Positions 16,691-24,810 of a DNA stretch of 64,000 bases are shown here, piece by piece. The stretch's first letter is position 1, and the number at the start of each line of letters is the position of its first letter. This DNA comes from Aliidongia sp035943795 (GTDB taxonomy: Bacteria > Pseudomonadota > Alphaproteobacteria > ATCC43930 > CGMCC-115725). The position numbers and the translations under genes were made by a program. The stretch is taken from positions 62,001-126,000 of the forward strand of contig NZ_DASZBY010000105.1 in NCBI RefSeq assembly GCF_035943795.1, written 5' to 3'. The notes under the pieces were generated by a model. The model had not been told where the DNA came from and ran no database searches. It was given only the letters and a program-made list of their open reading frames with translations.

Positions 16691-17628
16691 CGCGGATTGA
16701 ACCCCTCGCGGCGGTCGCCGAACAGGAAACGTTGCGGATCGCGCTCGAGTTCGCTCGAGACCTTGGTCAGGCTGGCGACGAGCGTGCGCATCTCGGACAG
16801 CAGCTGGGTCAGTTGCGGCAGGCCGACCGTGGTGAAATCGCGCACCTGCGGCCGGCTGTCGGCGACCAGGCCGTTCAGCGAGGTCGAGAGCTGGTCGAGT
16901 TTCTTCACCGCGTCGTTCGCGGTCACCAGCACCTGGTCGGCGCGGTCGCCGACGCCGTCATATTTGCTGACCGTGGCCCGGAACTCGGTGAGCGTGCGAT
17001 CGAGGTTGGCCGCGGACTTGGCCCCCTGGGACAGCATGGATTGCAGGTCGTCCCGGTGGTTCGCGACCGCGCCGGTGATCTGGCTGACATGGGCCAGCGT
17101 GTCGGCGATCGCCTGGCGATTCTTGTCGTCGAGCAGCAATGCCAGCCGGTCGGCGATGGTGACCAGATGGGCCAGCACGTCGGGGGCGCTCTCGAACACC
17201 TGCTGCAGGGCCGAAGGCCGCGACTTGATGATCGGATAGTGATGGCCGGGTTTCGGCTCCAGCGGCGTCGACGCCTGGCTGCCGCCGGAGATCTCGACAT
17301 AGGACACGCCGGTAAGCCCCTGGGATTCCATCGAGACGACCGAGTCCGTCTTGATCGGCGTGCCTTCCTTGATCTTGAGGCCGATTTGGACCTGCAGCGA
17401 ATTGTCGGGATCGAATGCGATATCCGATACGCGGCCGACGTCGATGCCGTTCAAACGCACGATCGCGCCGACGCCGAGGCCGGTCACCGGCCCCTGGATG
17501 AAGGTCTCGTAGCGGCGGAATTCATCCTCGAACTGGACCCGGGCGACCCAGAGGACCGAGACGAACAGCACGATGAAGATGCCGAGCACGAAGGCGCCGA
17601 CCGCGACGTAGTTTGCTTTTGTTTCCAT
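16687..17628 (-). CDS. MlaD-type MCE-domain protein
   Basis: 313 aa. One N-terminal transmembrane helix (AVGAFVLGIFIVLFVSVLWVA), then an MCE domain (FIQGPVTGLGVGAIVRLNGIDVGRVSDI) at about 40-115, and a long helical region with SMLSQGAKSAANLDRTL. Periplasmic substrate-binding component that forms a hexameric ring and shuttles phospholipid between the permease and the outer membrane. Lies 30 nt after the ATPase gene. Longer than E. coli MlaD because of the C-terminal coiled part. Confidence 0.92.
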   Translation of the reverse strand: METKANYVAVGAFVLGIFIVLFVSVLWVARVQFEDEFRRYETFIQGPVTGLGVGAIVRLNGIDVGRVSDIAFDPDNSLQVQIGLKIKEGTPIKTDSVVSMESQGLTGVSYVEISGGSQASTPLEPKPGHHYPIIKSRPSALQQVFESAPDVLAHLVTIADRLALLLDDKNRQAIADTLAHVSQITGAVANHRDDLQSMLSQGAKSAANLDRTLTEFRATVSKYDGVGDRADQVLVTANDAVKKLDQLSTSLNGLVADSRPQVRDFTTVGLPQLTQLLSEMRTLVASLTKVSSELERDPQRFLFGDRREGFNPR

Positions 17629-17658
17629 CGGCGGAGGCTCCGTTCCTCTCTTCTGGCG

Positions 17659-18447
17659 TCAGGACGCGGCGAGCGCGGCGCGCCCGCGCACGCCGCTGAA
17701 ATATTGCTGGATCCAGGGGTGCGGGTCATGCACCAGCGTGTCGAACGTGCCGACCTTGATCTTCTTGTCGACCAGCACGGCGATGCGGTCCGTCGTGGCG
17801 CGCAGGGTGTCGATGTCGTGGGTGACCATGAAGACGGTCAGGTTCAGGCTCTTCTGCAGGTCGCGCACCAGGCTGTCGAACTGGGCAGCCGAGATCGGGT
17901 CGAGGCCGGCAGTCGGCTCGTCCAGGAACAGGATCTCCGGGTCCAGCGCCAGCGCCCGTGCCAGGCCGGCGCGCTTGCGCATGCCGCCGGACAGCTCCGA
18001 CGGGAATTTCGTCGCCGCATCGGGCGGCAGGCCGGCCATGGCCAGCTTGACGGCGGCCAGCTCGTCCATCAGCCGTGGCGTCAGGTCGGTATGCTCGCGC
18101 ATCGGCACCTGGATGTTCTGCGCCACGGTCTGGGCGCTGAACAGCGCGCCGTCCTGGAACAGCACGCCCCAGCGCGTCTGCAGCCGGCGCAGCTCCCGCC
18201 CGTTCAGGCGGCCGATGTCCTGGCCCAGCACTTCGATCCGCCCGCCGGCCCGGCGATTGAGCCCGATGATGGTCCGCAGCAACACGGACTTGCCGGTGCC
18301 GGATCCGCCAACCACGCCGACGACTTCGCCGCGCCGGAGCTCGAGGTCGAGCCCGTCATGCAGCACGCGCCCGCCGACCCGGGTGACCAGCTTGTCGATC
18401 TTGATGACGGGCGGCCCGAAGCTCTTGTCGGTATCGTCGATGCTCAT
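17659..18447 (-). CDS. MlaF-type ABC transporter ATPase
   Basis: 262 aa. Walker A GGSGTGKS at about 47-54, ABC signature LSGGMRKRAGLARAL, Walker B ILFLDEPTAGLDP and H-loop VTHDID. Sequence and context match MlaF, the ATPase energising phospholipid transport with MlaE and MlaD. Separated from the permease gene by only 6 nt. A short N-terminal extension precedes the first beta strand; nothing else is unusual. Confidence 0.94.
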   Translation of the reverse strand: MSIDDTDKSFGPPVIKIDKLVTRVGGRVLHDGLDLELRRGEVVGVVGGSGTGKSVLLRTIIGLNRRAGGRIEVLGQDIGRLNGRELRRLQTRWGVLFQDGALFSAQTVAQNIQVPMREHTDLTPRLMDELAAVKLAMAGLPPDAATKFPSELSGGMRKRAGLARALALDPEILFLDEPTAGLDPISAAQFDSLVRDLQKSLNLTVFMVTHDIDTLRATTDRIAVLVDKKIKVGTFDTLVHDPHPWIQQYFSGVRGRAALAAS

Positions 18448-18453
18448 GCCGCC

Positions 18454-19614
18454 TCAGACGCCCAACAGAGAGAACAGGATCGAGAACAGCGCATCGGCGA
18501 CAATCACCAGGAAGATCGATTCGACGACCGACCGCGTCGTCAGCATGCCGACGCTGGCCGCGTTGCGTTCGACCTGCAGCCCCTCGTAGCAGCCGACCGT
18601 GGCGATCAGGAAAGCGAAGATCGGCGCCTTGATGATGCCGATCCAGAAGGTCCAGCCGCCGCCGATGGCGCCCTGCAGCTGGCGCAGGAACGCCGGCACG
18701 GTGATGCCCAGGTCGAACAGGCTCATCAGCGCTCCGCCGAAGATGCCCATGACATTGGCAAACACCGTCAGCAGCGGCAGGGTCAGCACCAGCGCCAGCA
18801 TGCGCGGCAGCACCAGCACCTCGACCGGGCTCATGCCGAGCGTGGAAAGCGCATCGATCTCCTCGTTCACCTTCATGGTGCCGATCTGGGCGGTGAAGGA
18901 ACTGCCCGAGCGGCCGGCGACGATGATCGCGGTCATGATCGCGCCGATCTCGCGCAGGATCGAAATGCCGAGCAGGTTGACCGTGAAGATCTCGGCGCCG
19001 AACCGGCGCAACTGGTCGGCACCCTGGAACGCGAAGACGATGCCGAGCAGGAACGACAGCAGCCCTACGATCGGCATGGCATTGAGGCCGACCTCTTCCA
19101 TCTGGTGGACGAGCGCCGGGATACGCAGGCGGCGCGGGTGCAGCACCGTCGCCAAAGTCTCGGTCGCGACCATGCCGAGGAAGCCCAGCAGCGAGATGGC
19201 CTGGGCGAAGAAATGCATCTGGGCGCGACCCAGCCGTTCCAGGAAGGCGTGGAAACTATGCTGGTCGGGATGAGCGACCGGCGGCCCCTGGCAGTCATGG
19301 TCGATGGTGCTGATCAGCGGCAGGAACGCATCCGGCACGTCGTGCCACACGACCTTGGCGCCGGCGTCCTCGGCCATGCGCTTGGTGCGCATCAACAGCC
19401 AGGCGCCGGTGGTATCGAGCCGCGCCAGGTGGGTACAGTCGATCTCGAGCGTCGGAACGCCACCGAAGGACAAGGCGCGCAGGGCGGCATCCTGCCGTTC
19501 GGCCGACCCCAGCACCCAGGCACCGCCGGCCTCGATCACGAAAGCGTCGGACCGGCGCACGGTCTGGAACCGGGCGGCGGTCGCGGCGACGTCGATTTCT
19601 TGCAATGCGGCCAT
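18454..19614 (-). CDS. STAS-MlaE permease fusion
   Basis: 386 aa; longer than MlaE alone (about 260) because an N-terminal STAS-like domain occupies about 1-110 (LEIDCTHLARLDTTGAWLL carries the STAS core). The permease follows with multiple membrane helices and motifs PALVHQMEEVGLNAMPIVGLLSFLLG and EIGAIMTAIIVAGRSGSSFTAQIGTMKVNEE, diagnostic of MlaE. In proteobacteria with this fusion the STAS part replaces MlaB. First gene of the operon, divergent from apt across 156 bp, which must hold both promoters. Confidence 0.92.
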   Translation of the reverse strand: MAALQEIDVAATAARFQTVRRSDAFVIEAGGAWVLGSAERQDAALRALSFGGVPTLEIDCTHLARLDTTGAWLLMRTKRMAEDAGAKVVWHDVPDAFLPLISTIDHDCQGPPVAHPDQHSFHAFLERLGRAQMHFFAQAISLLGFLGMVATETLATVLHPRRLRIPALVHQMEEVGLNAMPIVGLLSFLLGIVFAFQGADQLRRFGAEIFTVNLLGISILREIGAIMTAIIVAGRSGSSFTAQIGTMKVNEEIDALSTLGMSPVEVLVLPRMLALVLTLPLLTVFANVMGIFGGALMSLFDLGITVPAFLRQLQGAIGGGWTFWIGIIKAPIFAFLIATVGCYEGLQVERNAASVGMLTTRSVVESIFLVIVADALFSILFSLLGV

Positions 19615-19770
19615 GTCGGCCGGAACTCTACACGAGCCGCGACGGGCGAAGCCAGGACCGCAAAGGCTTTGCGCGCGGAAAAACCCTATGCCGCGGCGCC
19701 GGACGGGTTAGAGTGCGCCGCACTCTGGGCGAGACCTGCCGAGACCACGACCCGACCGAATGTGAGAGCG

Positions 19771-20286
19771 ATGGACATCAAGGACCATATCCGCCATGTG
19801 CCGGACTTCCCGAAGCCGGGAATCCTGTTCTACGACATCTCGACCCTGCTGGCCCATGCCGGCGCCTGGCGGGAGACCGTGCGGCAATTGGCCGATATCC
19901 TGGCGCCCACCAAGCCCGATGTGCTGGTCGGCATCGAATCGCGCGGCTTCCTGGTCGCGGCACCCCTGGCGCTCGCCCTCGGCTGCGGCTTCGTCATGGT
20001 CCGCAAGCCCGGCAAGCTGCCCGGCCCGACCGTGCCGTACAGCTACGAGCTGGAATATGGCAGCGACACGATCGAGATCCAGACCGACGCCATCAAGGCC
20101 GGCCACCGCGTCGTCGTGCTCGACGACCTGCTGGCGACCGGCGGCACGCTCGACGCCGCGATCAACCTGTGCCGCAAGGTCGGCGGCGACGTGGTCGCGG
20201 CCGCCTGCATCGTGGAACTGAATTTCCTCAACGGGCGCAGCCGGATCGACGTGCCGGTGCATTCGATCGTGGCCTACGACGAGTAG
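19771..20286 (+). CDS. apt: Adenine phosphoribosyltransferase
   Basis: 171 aa from ATG 19771 (GAGAG upstream). Purine salvage enzyme making AMP from adenine and PRPP. Family motifs: HIRHVPDFPKPGILFYDIS near the start, VGIESRGFL, RKPGKLPGPT and the PRPP-binding VVVLDDLLATGGTLDAA at about 113-128, plus the ending IVAYDE. Normal length. An open frame continues upstream through the antisense of the Mla operon, but that is not coding. Standalone; divergent from the Mla operon. Confidence 0.96.
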   Translation: MDIKDHIRHVPDFPKPGILFYDISTLLAHAGAWRETVRQLADILAPTKPDVLVGIESRGFLVAAPLALALGCGFVMVRKPGKLPGPTVPYSYELEYGSDTIEIQTDAIKAGHRVVVLDDLLATGGTLDAAINLCRKVGGDVVAAACIVELNFLNGRSRIDVPVHSIVAYDE

Positions 20287-20289
20287 GGT

Positions 20290-20676
20290 TTACCAGAGCC
20301 GGCTTACACCATAAGCATCAAAGGGTTTCTCGTTCGACACCAGAACGAGACCGTCAAGCATCGCCTGGGCGATCAGCATCCGATCGAATGGATCGCGATG
20401 GGGGCCGGGCAAGCCGCCGGCGACCCGGCCATGGCGTAGCGAAATTGCAAGTTCGCGAAAGCCTTGCCCTGCGATGGCGGCCTCCAGATCGTCGGCAATC
20501 GGGTCGAGACCCGGCAACTTCCCGATCCGATGCTTCGTCGCCATTTCCCAGGCGGACACCGCGCTGACGAGTATCTCATTTGCCTCGTCTGCTATTGCGG
20601 CTTTGGCAACGCCCGATAACGCATCGTCGCCGGCAAGCCACCAGAGAAACGCGTGAGTATCGAGCAACAGCCGCAC
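20290..20676 (-). CDS. PIN-domain toxin, VapC family
   Basis: 128 aa. PIN ribonuclease with acidic residues in LLLDTHAFLWW (Asp6), SAWEMATK (Glu), and RDPFDRMLIAQA (Asp pair), and Trp-rich start as in VapC/type II toxins. Expected to cleave RNA and to be neutralised by the preceding antitoxin gene. The gene begins 1 nt after the antitoxin stop codon, typical TA operon spacing. Ends 3 nt beyond the convergent apt stop. Confidence 0.9.
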   Translation of the reverse strand: MRLLLDTHAFLWWLAGDDALSGVAKAAIADEANEILVSAVSAWEMATKHRIGKLPGLDPIADDLEAAIAGQGFRELAISLRHGRVAGGLPGPHRDPFDRMLIAQAMLDGLVLVSNEKPFDAYGVSRLW

Positions 20677-20677
20677 C

Positions 20678-20911
20678 CTACTGTTCCCAGCCGTCCAGTT
20701 CGTCCACCGGCAACGGCTCGAAGAACTCTGAACCTATGCTGATGATGCCGCGCATCGCGCCGAATTCCCGCTTTGTCGCACGTGGCTGAAATGGCACGAT
20801 TCGAGCGATCGGTTCTTTGCCGCGAGCAAGGATGATCTCCTCCCCGGCCTCTACGCGCGCCAACAACTGCGATAGGTTGGTTTTTGCGTTGTGGATGGTA
20901 ACGACGGTCAT
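20678..20911 (-). CDS. Phd/YefM-family antitoxin
   Basis: 77 aa. Begins TVVTIHNAKTNLSQLLARVEAGEEIILARGKEP, the Phd/YefM DNA-binding fold, then an extended C-terminus that would wrap the toxin. Antitoxins of this type also repress their own promoter; the paired TAGCTA sites just upstream fit that role. Small acidic-to-neutral protein, cytoplasmic. Confidence 0.9.
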   Translation of the reverse strand: MTVVTIHNAKTNLSQLLARVEAGEEIILARGKEPIARIVPFQPRATKREFGAMRGIISIGSEFFEPLPVDELDGWEQ

Positions 20912-20921
20912 GACCCCTCCA

Positions 20922-20942
20922 TTAGCTAATCAATATAGCTAA
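20922..20942. promoter_or_regulatory. Candidate operator of the toxin-antitoxin pair
   Basis: TTAGCT-N9-AGCTAA; equivalently two self-complementary TAGCTA sites (20923-20928 and 20936-20941) with 13 bp between starts. It lies 11 nt before the antitoxin start, in AT-rich DNA that stands out from the GC-rich surroundings. Confidence 0.6.
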
Positions 20943-20987
20943 GAGCGCCCTTCAGTCAATTTCGCATCTGCGAGATCGTCCTTGAAT

Positions 20988-21006
20988 TGGAAACCGATCG
21001 TTTCCA
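20988..21006. promoter_or_regulatory. TetR operator overlapping regulator start
   Basis: TGGAAAC-CGATC-GTTTCCA. The same CGATC-centred dyad occurs upstream of the MFS gene at 21659. It ends one base before the regulator start codon region, so binding would block transcription or initiation of the regulator itself. Seen directly; the protein-DNA pairing is inferred from the matching site. Confidence 0.7.
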
Positions 21007-21007
21007 T

Positions 21008-21634
21008 ATGGTGTTCATGACCACCACCACCCCTGTCTCCGACCGTCCCGGTCCCGGCCGTCCGCGCGAGTTCGATCTCGACGATGCGCTGCGCGATGCC
21101 ACCGAGGTGTTTCGGACGCGCGGCTACCACGGCACCTCGGTGCAGGACCTGACCGTAGGCACGGGCCTGGCGCGCGGCAGTCTCTACAAGGCATTCCACG
21201 ATAAGCGATCGCTGTTCCTTGCAGCACTCGACCAGACCGTCGCCGCCTCTCTGCAGCGGGTCGGCGACCAGTTGGCCGCCCCCGGGCCGGCCAAGGCCGC
21301 GATCCGCGACACGCTGCTCAATTATGCCCGGCGCGCTTCATCGATCGACGGCCGACGGGGCTGCATCATGACCACGGCGGCGATCGAGATGATGCCGGAA
21401 GATGCCGAGGTCGGCGCCGTGATCGTCCGGATGTTCCGACGCATGGAGGACATGTTTGCCGCCGCCGTCCTGCGCGGGCAGGCGTCGGGCGAGATCCCGC
21501 CCGATCGCGACGACCGGATCATCGCCAAGCATCTGCTGTGTACCGTCCAGGGCTTTCGGGTCCTGGGCAAGGCCGGCCTTACGGAGCAGGACGCGGCCGA
21601 CATCGTCGACCAGACCCTACGACTGCTGTCCTGA
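21008..21634 (+). CDS. TetR-family repressor
   Basis: 208 aa from ATG 21008 (an ATG at 21017 is also possible). N-terminal HTH: FDLDDALRDATEVFRTRGYHGTSVQDL followed by TGLARGSLYKAFHDKRSLF; the C-terminal part fits the TetR ligand-binding fold with GCIMTTAAIEM. The start lies just inside the flank of a palindromic operator, giving autorepression. It is followed after 62 nt by the drug MFS, whose promoter carries the same operator, so it is the local regulator of that pump and probably the SDR. Confidence 0.88.
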   Translation: MVFMTTTTPVSDRPGPGRPREFDLDDALRDATEVFRTRGYHGTSVQDLTVGTGLARGSLYKAFHDKRSLFLAALDQTVAASLQRVGDQLAAPGPAKAAIRDTLLNYARRASSIDGRRGCIMTTAAIEMMPEDAEVGAVIVRMFRRMEDMFAAAVLRGQASGEIPPDRDDRIIAKHLLCTVQGFRVLGKAGLTEQDAADIVDQTLRLLS

Positions 21635-21658
21635 TTTTCCGCTTCGATTTCTGCCTAA

Positions 21659-21679
21659 TTTGGAACCGATCGTTCCAAA
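21659..21679. promoter_or_regulatory. TetR operator upstream of the MFS pump
   Basis: TTTGGAAC-CGATC-GTTCCAAA, a 21 bp dyad with the same CGATC centre as the 20988 site, 18 nt before the MFS ATG. The shared arms (TGGAA and TTCCA) mark both as sites for the same regulator. Confidence 0.72.
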
Positions 21680-21696
21680 ACACCGAAGGACGCATC

Positions 21697-23157
21697 ATGT
21701 CGACCCTTGCTGTTGCGATTGCGCCGACCGAGGCCGCAGCGCTCGATCCGAACCGGTGGGCGGCGCTTGCCGTGTTGCTGACCGGCGCGTTCCTGGCGCC
21801 GCTCGATTTCTTCATCGTCAATGTCGCCATGCCGTCGATCACGACCGGCCTCCATGCCACCGCGGCCGACGTGCAACTGGTCATTTCCGGTTATGCCATC
21901 GTCTATGCCGTGTTCCTGATCACCGGCGGCCGGCTGGGCGACATCTTCGGGCGTAAATCGATCTTCCTGGTCGGGCTCGCCGGCTTCGCGCTGGCCTCGG
22001 CGTTCTGCGGGCTCGCCTGGTCGCCCCTGACCCTGATCCTGGCACGGATGCTCCAGGCGCTGGCCGCCGCCGCCATGGCGCCCCAGGCGTTGGCCTCGGT
22101 CCATGCGCTGTTTCCGGCCCATGAACGCGGCCGGGCGCTCAGCATCTATGGCGTGACACTCGGCCTGTCGTCGATCGTCGGTCAGTTGCTGGGCGGGGCC
22201 CTGGTCCAGGCCGACCTCGCCGGCATGGGCTGGCGGCTGATCTTTCTGATCAACCTGCCCGTCTCGATCATCGCCTTCATCGCCGCGATCCCGCTGCTGC
22301 GCGAAACCCGCAGCGGCCACCGCCCGCGGCTCGACTGGGGCGGCGTCGTGCTGTCGGCCTTCGCGCTGACCGTGTTCGTGCTGCCGCTGATCGAAGGGCG
22401 CGAGCGCGGCTGGCCCTGGTGGTCGATCGCCATGCTGCTGACCACGCCGATTTTCGTCGAGGCGTTCCGCCGCTACGAGCTGCGCCTGGCCAAGGCCGGC
22501 GGCGACCCGCTGGTCGCGATCGAGGTGTTCCAGACGCCGGGCCTGCTGCGCGGCCTGGGGGCGATCCTGACGCTCTATGCGCTGGCCGCGTTCTTCCTGA
22601 CCTATTCCATCTACCTGCAGTCGGCGCTCGACTTCACCGCCCTGCAGGCCGGCCTCGCGATCCTGCCGTTCTCGGCGGGGTTCCTCGCCGGCTCGACCTT
22701 CAGCCCGCTGTTCGGCCGCTGGATGGGCACGGCCGCCTCGTCGCTCGGCTTCGTGCTGTCGGCGACCGGCCTGGTCGGCACCGCGGCGGCAGTCAGCCTG
22801 GCGCCGGCCGGCATGGTGCCGTCCCCGGCGCTTGCGGCGCCCGCGCTGCTGCTGATCGGCCTCGGCATGGGCATGTCGATCCCGACCATGGTGCGGGTCA
22901 TCGTCGAGCGGGTCGAACCGCACCGGGCCGGCCTGGTCGGCGGCATGGTCAACTCGACCCTGCAGGTCAGTGCCGCCATTGCCGTGGCCGTGCTGGGCGG
23001 GCTGTTCTATGCTGCGCTGGGCACGCGCACCGATCCGGCGGCGGTGTCCCACGCCTTCGCGCTCACCCTCGTCGCGATCGCCGCCTGCCATCTCGGCGGC
23101 GCCTTCCTCGGCGCCGGCCTCGGCCAGCGGCGCCGCGTCTCCTGCCCGGCGGAGTAA
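21697..23157 (+). CDS. DHA2-family MFS drug exporter
   Basis: 486 aa from ATG 21697 (GAAGGA upstream). Fourteen hydrophobic segments are expected for DHA2; visible motifs include LDFFIVNVAMPSI in helix 1, SGYAIVYAVFLITGGRLGDIFGRK in helix 2 and its loop, and MLQALAAAAMAPQALAS. QacA-like proton/drug antiporter in the inner membrane. Regulated by the TetR repressor just upstream. The SDR gene follows after 3 nt, so the two are co-transcribed. The family is firm; the substrate is unknown. Confidence 0.9.
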   Translation: MSTLAVAIAPTEAAALDPNRWAALAVLLTGAFLAPLDFFIVNVAMPSITTGLHATAADVQLVISGYAIVYAVFLITGGRLGDIFGRKSIFLVGLAGFALASAFCGLAWSPLTLILARMLQALAAAAMAPQALASVHALFPAHERGRALSIYGVTLGLSSIVGQLLGGALVQADLAGMGWRLIFLINLPVSIIAFIAAIPLLRETRSGHRPRLDWGGVVLSAFALTVFVLPLIEGRERGWPWWSIAMLLTTPIFVEAFRRYELRLAKAGGDPLVAIEVFQTPGLLRGLGAILTLYALAAFFLTYSIYLQSALDFTALQAGLAILPFSAGFLAGSTFSPLFGRWMGTAASSLGFVLSATGLVGTAAAVSLAPAGMVPSPALAAPALLLIGLGMGMSIPTMVRVIVERVEPHRAGLVGGMVNSTLQVSAAIAVAVLGGLFYAALGTRTDPAAVSHAFALTLVAIAACHLGGAFLGAGLGQRRRVSCPAE

Positions 23158-23160
23158 TTC

Positions 23161-23922
23161 ATGGACCTGCATCTCACGGGCAAACGTGCCCTCGTCACCG
23201 GCGCCTCCAAAGGCATCGGCCACGCCACCGCCCTGCTGCTGGCGGAGGAAGGTTGCGATCTCGTGCTGGTATCGCGCGATCCGGCCACGCTCGCCACGGC
23301 GGCCGACGCGGTCAGGACGCGCCGACAGGTCGCGGTCCAGACCATCGCCGCGGACCTGTCGCGCCAGGACGAGGTCGAGCGGGTCGCGGCCGAGGCCGGT
23401 CCGTTGGACATCCTGGTCAACAACGCCGGCGCCATTCCGCCGGGCAACCTGCTGGCCGTGGACAACACGACCTGGCGTGCCGCTTGGGACCTCAAGATCT
23501 TCGGCTTCATCAGCCTGACCCGCGCGCTCTACCCGGTGCTGAAGGACCGGCAGGGCGTCGTGGTCAACGTGATCGGCTCCGCCGGGGAATCGCCCAACCC
23601 GAATTATATCGCGGGCAGTGCGGGTAACGCCGCACTGATGGGCTTCACCAAGTCGCTTGGCAAGGGTGCCCACAAGGACGGCATCCGCGTGGTCGGCATC
23701 AATCCCGGCCCGGTCTCGACCGAGCGGAACCGGATGCTGCTGAAGGCCCGCGCCCGCCAGGAGTTCGACGACGAGAGCCGCTGGCAGGAATTCTACAAGA
23801 CCATGCCGTTCGGCCGCGCCGCGACGCCGGAAGAGATCGCCAACGCAGTGGCGTTCCTGGCATCCTCCCGCTCGGGCTATACCACCGGCACGATCCTGAC
23901 GATCGACGGCGCGCCGGGTTAG
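23161..23922 (+). CDS. Short-chain dehydrogenase/reductase with unusual active site
   Basis: 253 aa. Rossmann motif TGASKGIG at residues 13-20, NNAG at 87-90, Ser140 and Tyr149 are all present. The YxxxK spacing is broken: from Tyr149 the sequence runs YIAGSAGNAAL, so position 153 is Ser and there is an insertion of 3 residues before the usual AAL. A homologous SDR subgroup has this pattern, so it may still be an enzyme with altered chemistry. Follows the MFS pump by 3 nt and precedes the 2OG-oxygenase-like gene by 2 nt. Confidence 0.82.
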   Translation: MDLHLTGKRALVTGASKGIGHATALLLAEEGCDLVLVSRDPATLATAADAVRTRRQVAVQTIAADLSRQDEVERVAAEAGPLDILVNNAGAIPPGNLLAVDNTTWRAAWDLKIFGFISLTRALYPVLKDRQGVVVNVIGSAGESPNPNYIAGSAGNAALMGFTKSLGKGAHKDGIRVVGINPGPVSTERNRMLLKARARQEFDDESRWQEFYKTMPFGRAATPEEIANAVAFLASSRSGYTTGTILTIDGAPG

Positions 23923-23924
23923 GG

Positions 23925-24599
23925 ATGGCGGAATCCTTCGAGCCCGGCAGCCTGTCGGTCGCCGGCCTGTTCCCGACGCCGCTCGCCGCCGTGACATTGG
24001 CCGGCCATGACGCGCTCGACCTGGCGCTCACCGAACGCATCCTGGCCCGGCGGCAGCAGGAACCGGGCGTGGTCGCCAGCAACGTCGGCGGTTGGCACTC
24101 CAGCGAATTCCAGTCGTGGAGCGGACCTGCCGGTGCGCAGTTGCTGAATGCGGCCCGACAGCTGGTCGATCGCCTGACGCTGATCGAAACCGGCAACGGC
24201 CTCACCCGGGCCTCGGTCAATTGGCGCGTGACCGCCTGGGCCAACATCTCCGGCGCCGGCGACGGCAACCGCGCCCATGGCCATCCCGGCGCCTTCTGGT
24301 CCGGGGTCTATTGGGTCGACGACGGCGGCGCCGACACGGACGAGTCGGTCGGCGGCCTGTTCGAGATGAGCGATCCGCGCGGGCTGCTGCCGGTGATGTA
24401 TGCGCCCGGCCTACGCTACGCGATCGCCGACTGCGAAGATGCCGGCACGGCCCGGACGCTGACGCCCAAGGCCGGCATGATGATCCTGTTCCCGTCCTGG
24501 CTGATCCACGGCGTGACCGCCTATCGCGGCACCCGTCCCCGCATTTCAGTCGCGTTCAATTTCTCGTTCGGGGCGGCCTCCGACCCCCTCGGGACGTGA
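23925..24599 (+). CDS. 2OG-Fe(II) oxygenase-like protein, TIGR02466 family
   Basis: 224 aa beginning MAESFEPGSLSVAGLFPTPL, typical of the TIGR02466 putative 2-oxoglutarate-dependent dioxygenases. The core carries HGHPGAFWSGVYWVDDG and, near the end, FPSWLIHGVTAYRGTRPRISVAFNF, giving the His and Arg positions expected for iron and 2-oxoglutarate. Substrate unknown. The 2 nt gap after the SDR gene places it in the TetR-MFS-SDR transcription unit. Confidence 0.85.
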   Translation: MAESFEPGSLSVAGLFPTPLAAVTLAGHDALDLALTERILARRQQEPGVVASNVGGWHSSEFQSWSGPAGAQLLNAARQLVDRLTLIETGNGLTRASVNWRVTAWANISGAGDGNRAHGHPGAFWSGVYWVDDGGADTDESVGGLFEMSDPRGLLPVMYAPGLRYAIADCEDAGTARTLTPKAGMMILFPSWLIHGVTAYRGTRPRISVAFNFSFGAASDPLGT

Positions 24600-24810
24600 C
24601 GGGATGGCATGCTCTTAAGAGTTTGCGAAATCACGGAAAATCGCGCACTCCATAAAATCTTTTGATTGGGCAACCCCTCTCTTCGCCGATAAACCTGGAC
24701 ATGGCACCTGGTGATCCAAGGCGCTGAACGGCGGGAAAGAAGCCGGTCCGTGCGGCGCGCCCGACCCATCGTCGCACCGCACGCTGGCTCATCGGCTTGG
24801 AGGTTTGTCC

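Noticed and set aside
16732..19770. Very long plus-strand open frame antisense to the Mla operon and continuous with apt
   Set aside because: Composition is charged, repetitive and has no domain similarity; only the last 171 codons (apt) are coding. The minus-strand genes have clear family motifs.
21655..23997. 780-codon minus-strand frame opposite the MFS and SDR genes
   Set aside because: High-GC shadow: Arg/Gln/His-rich sequence with no domain, while the plus strand has the MFS and SDR motifs.
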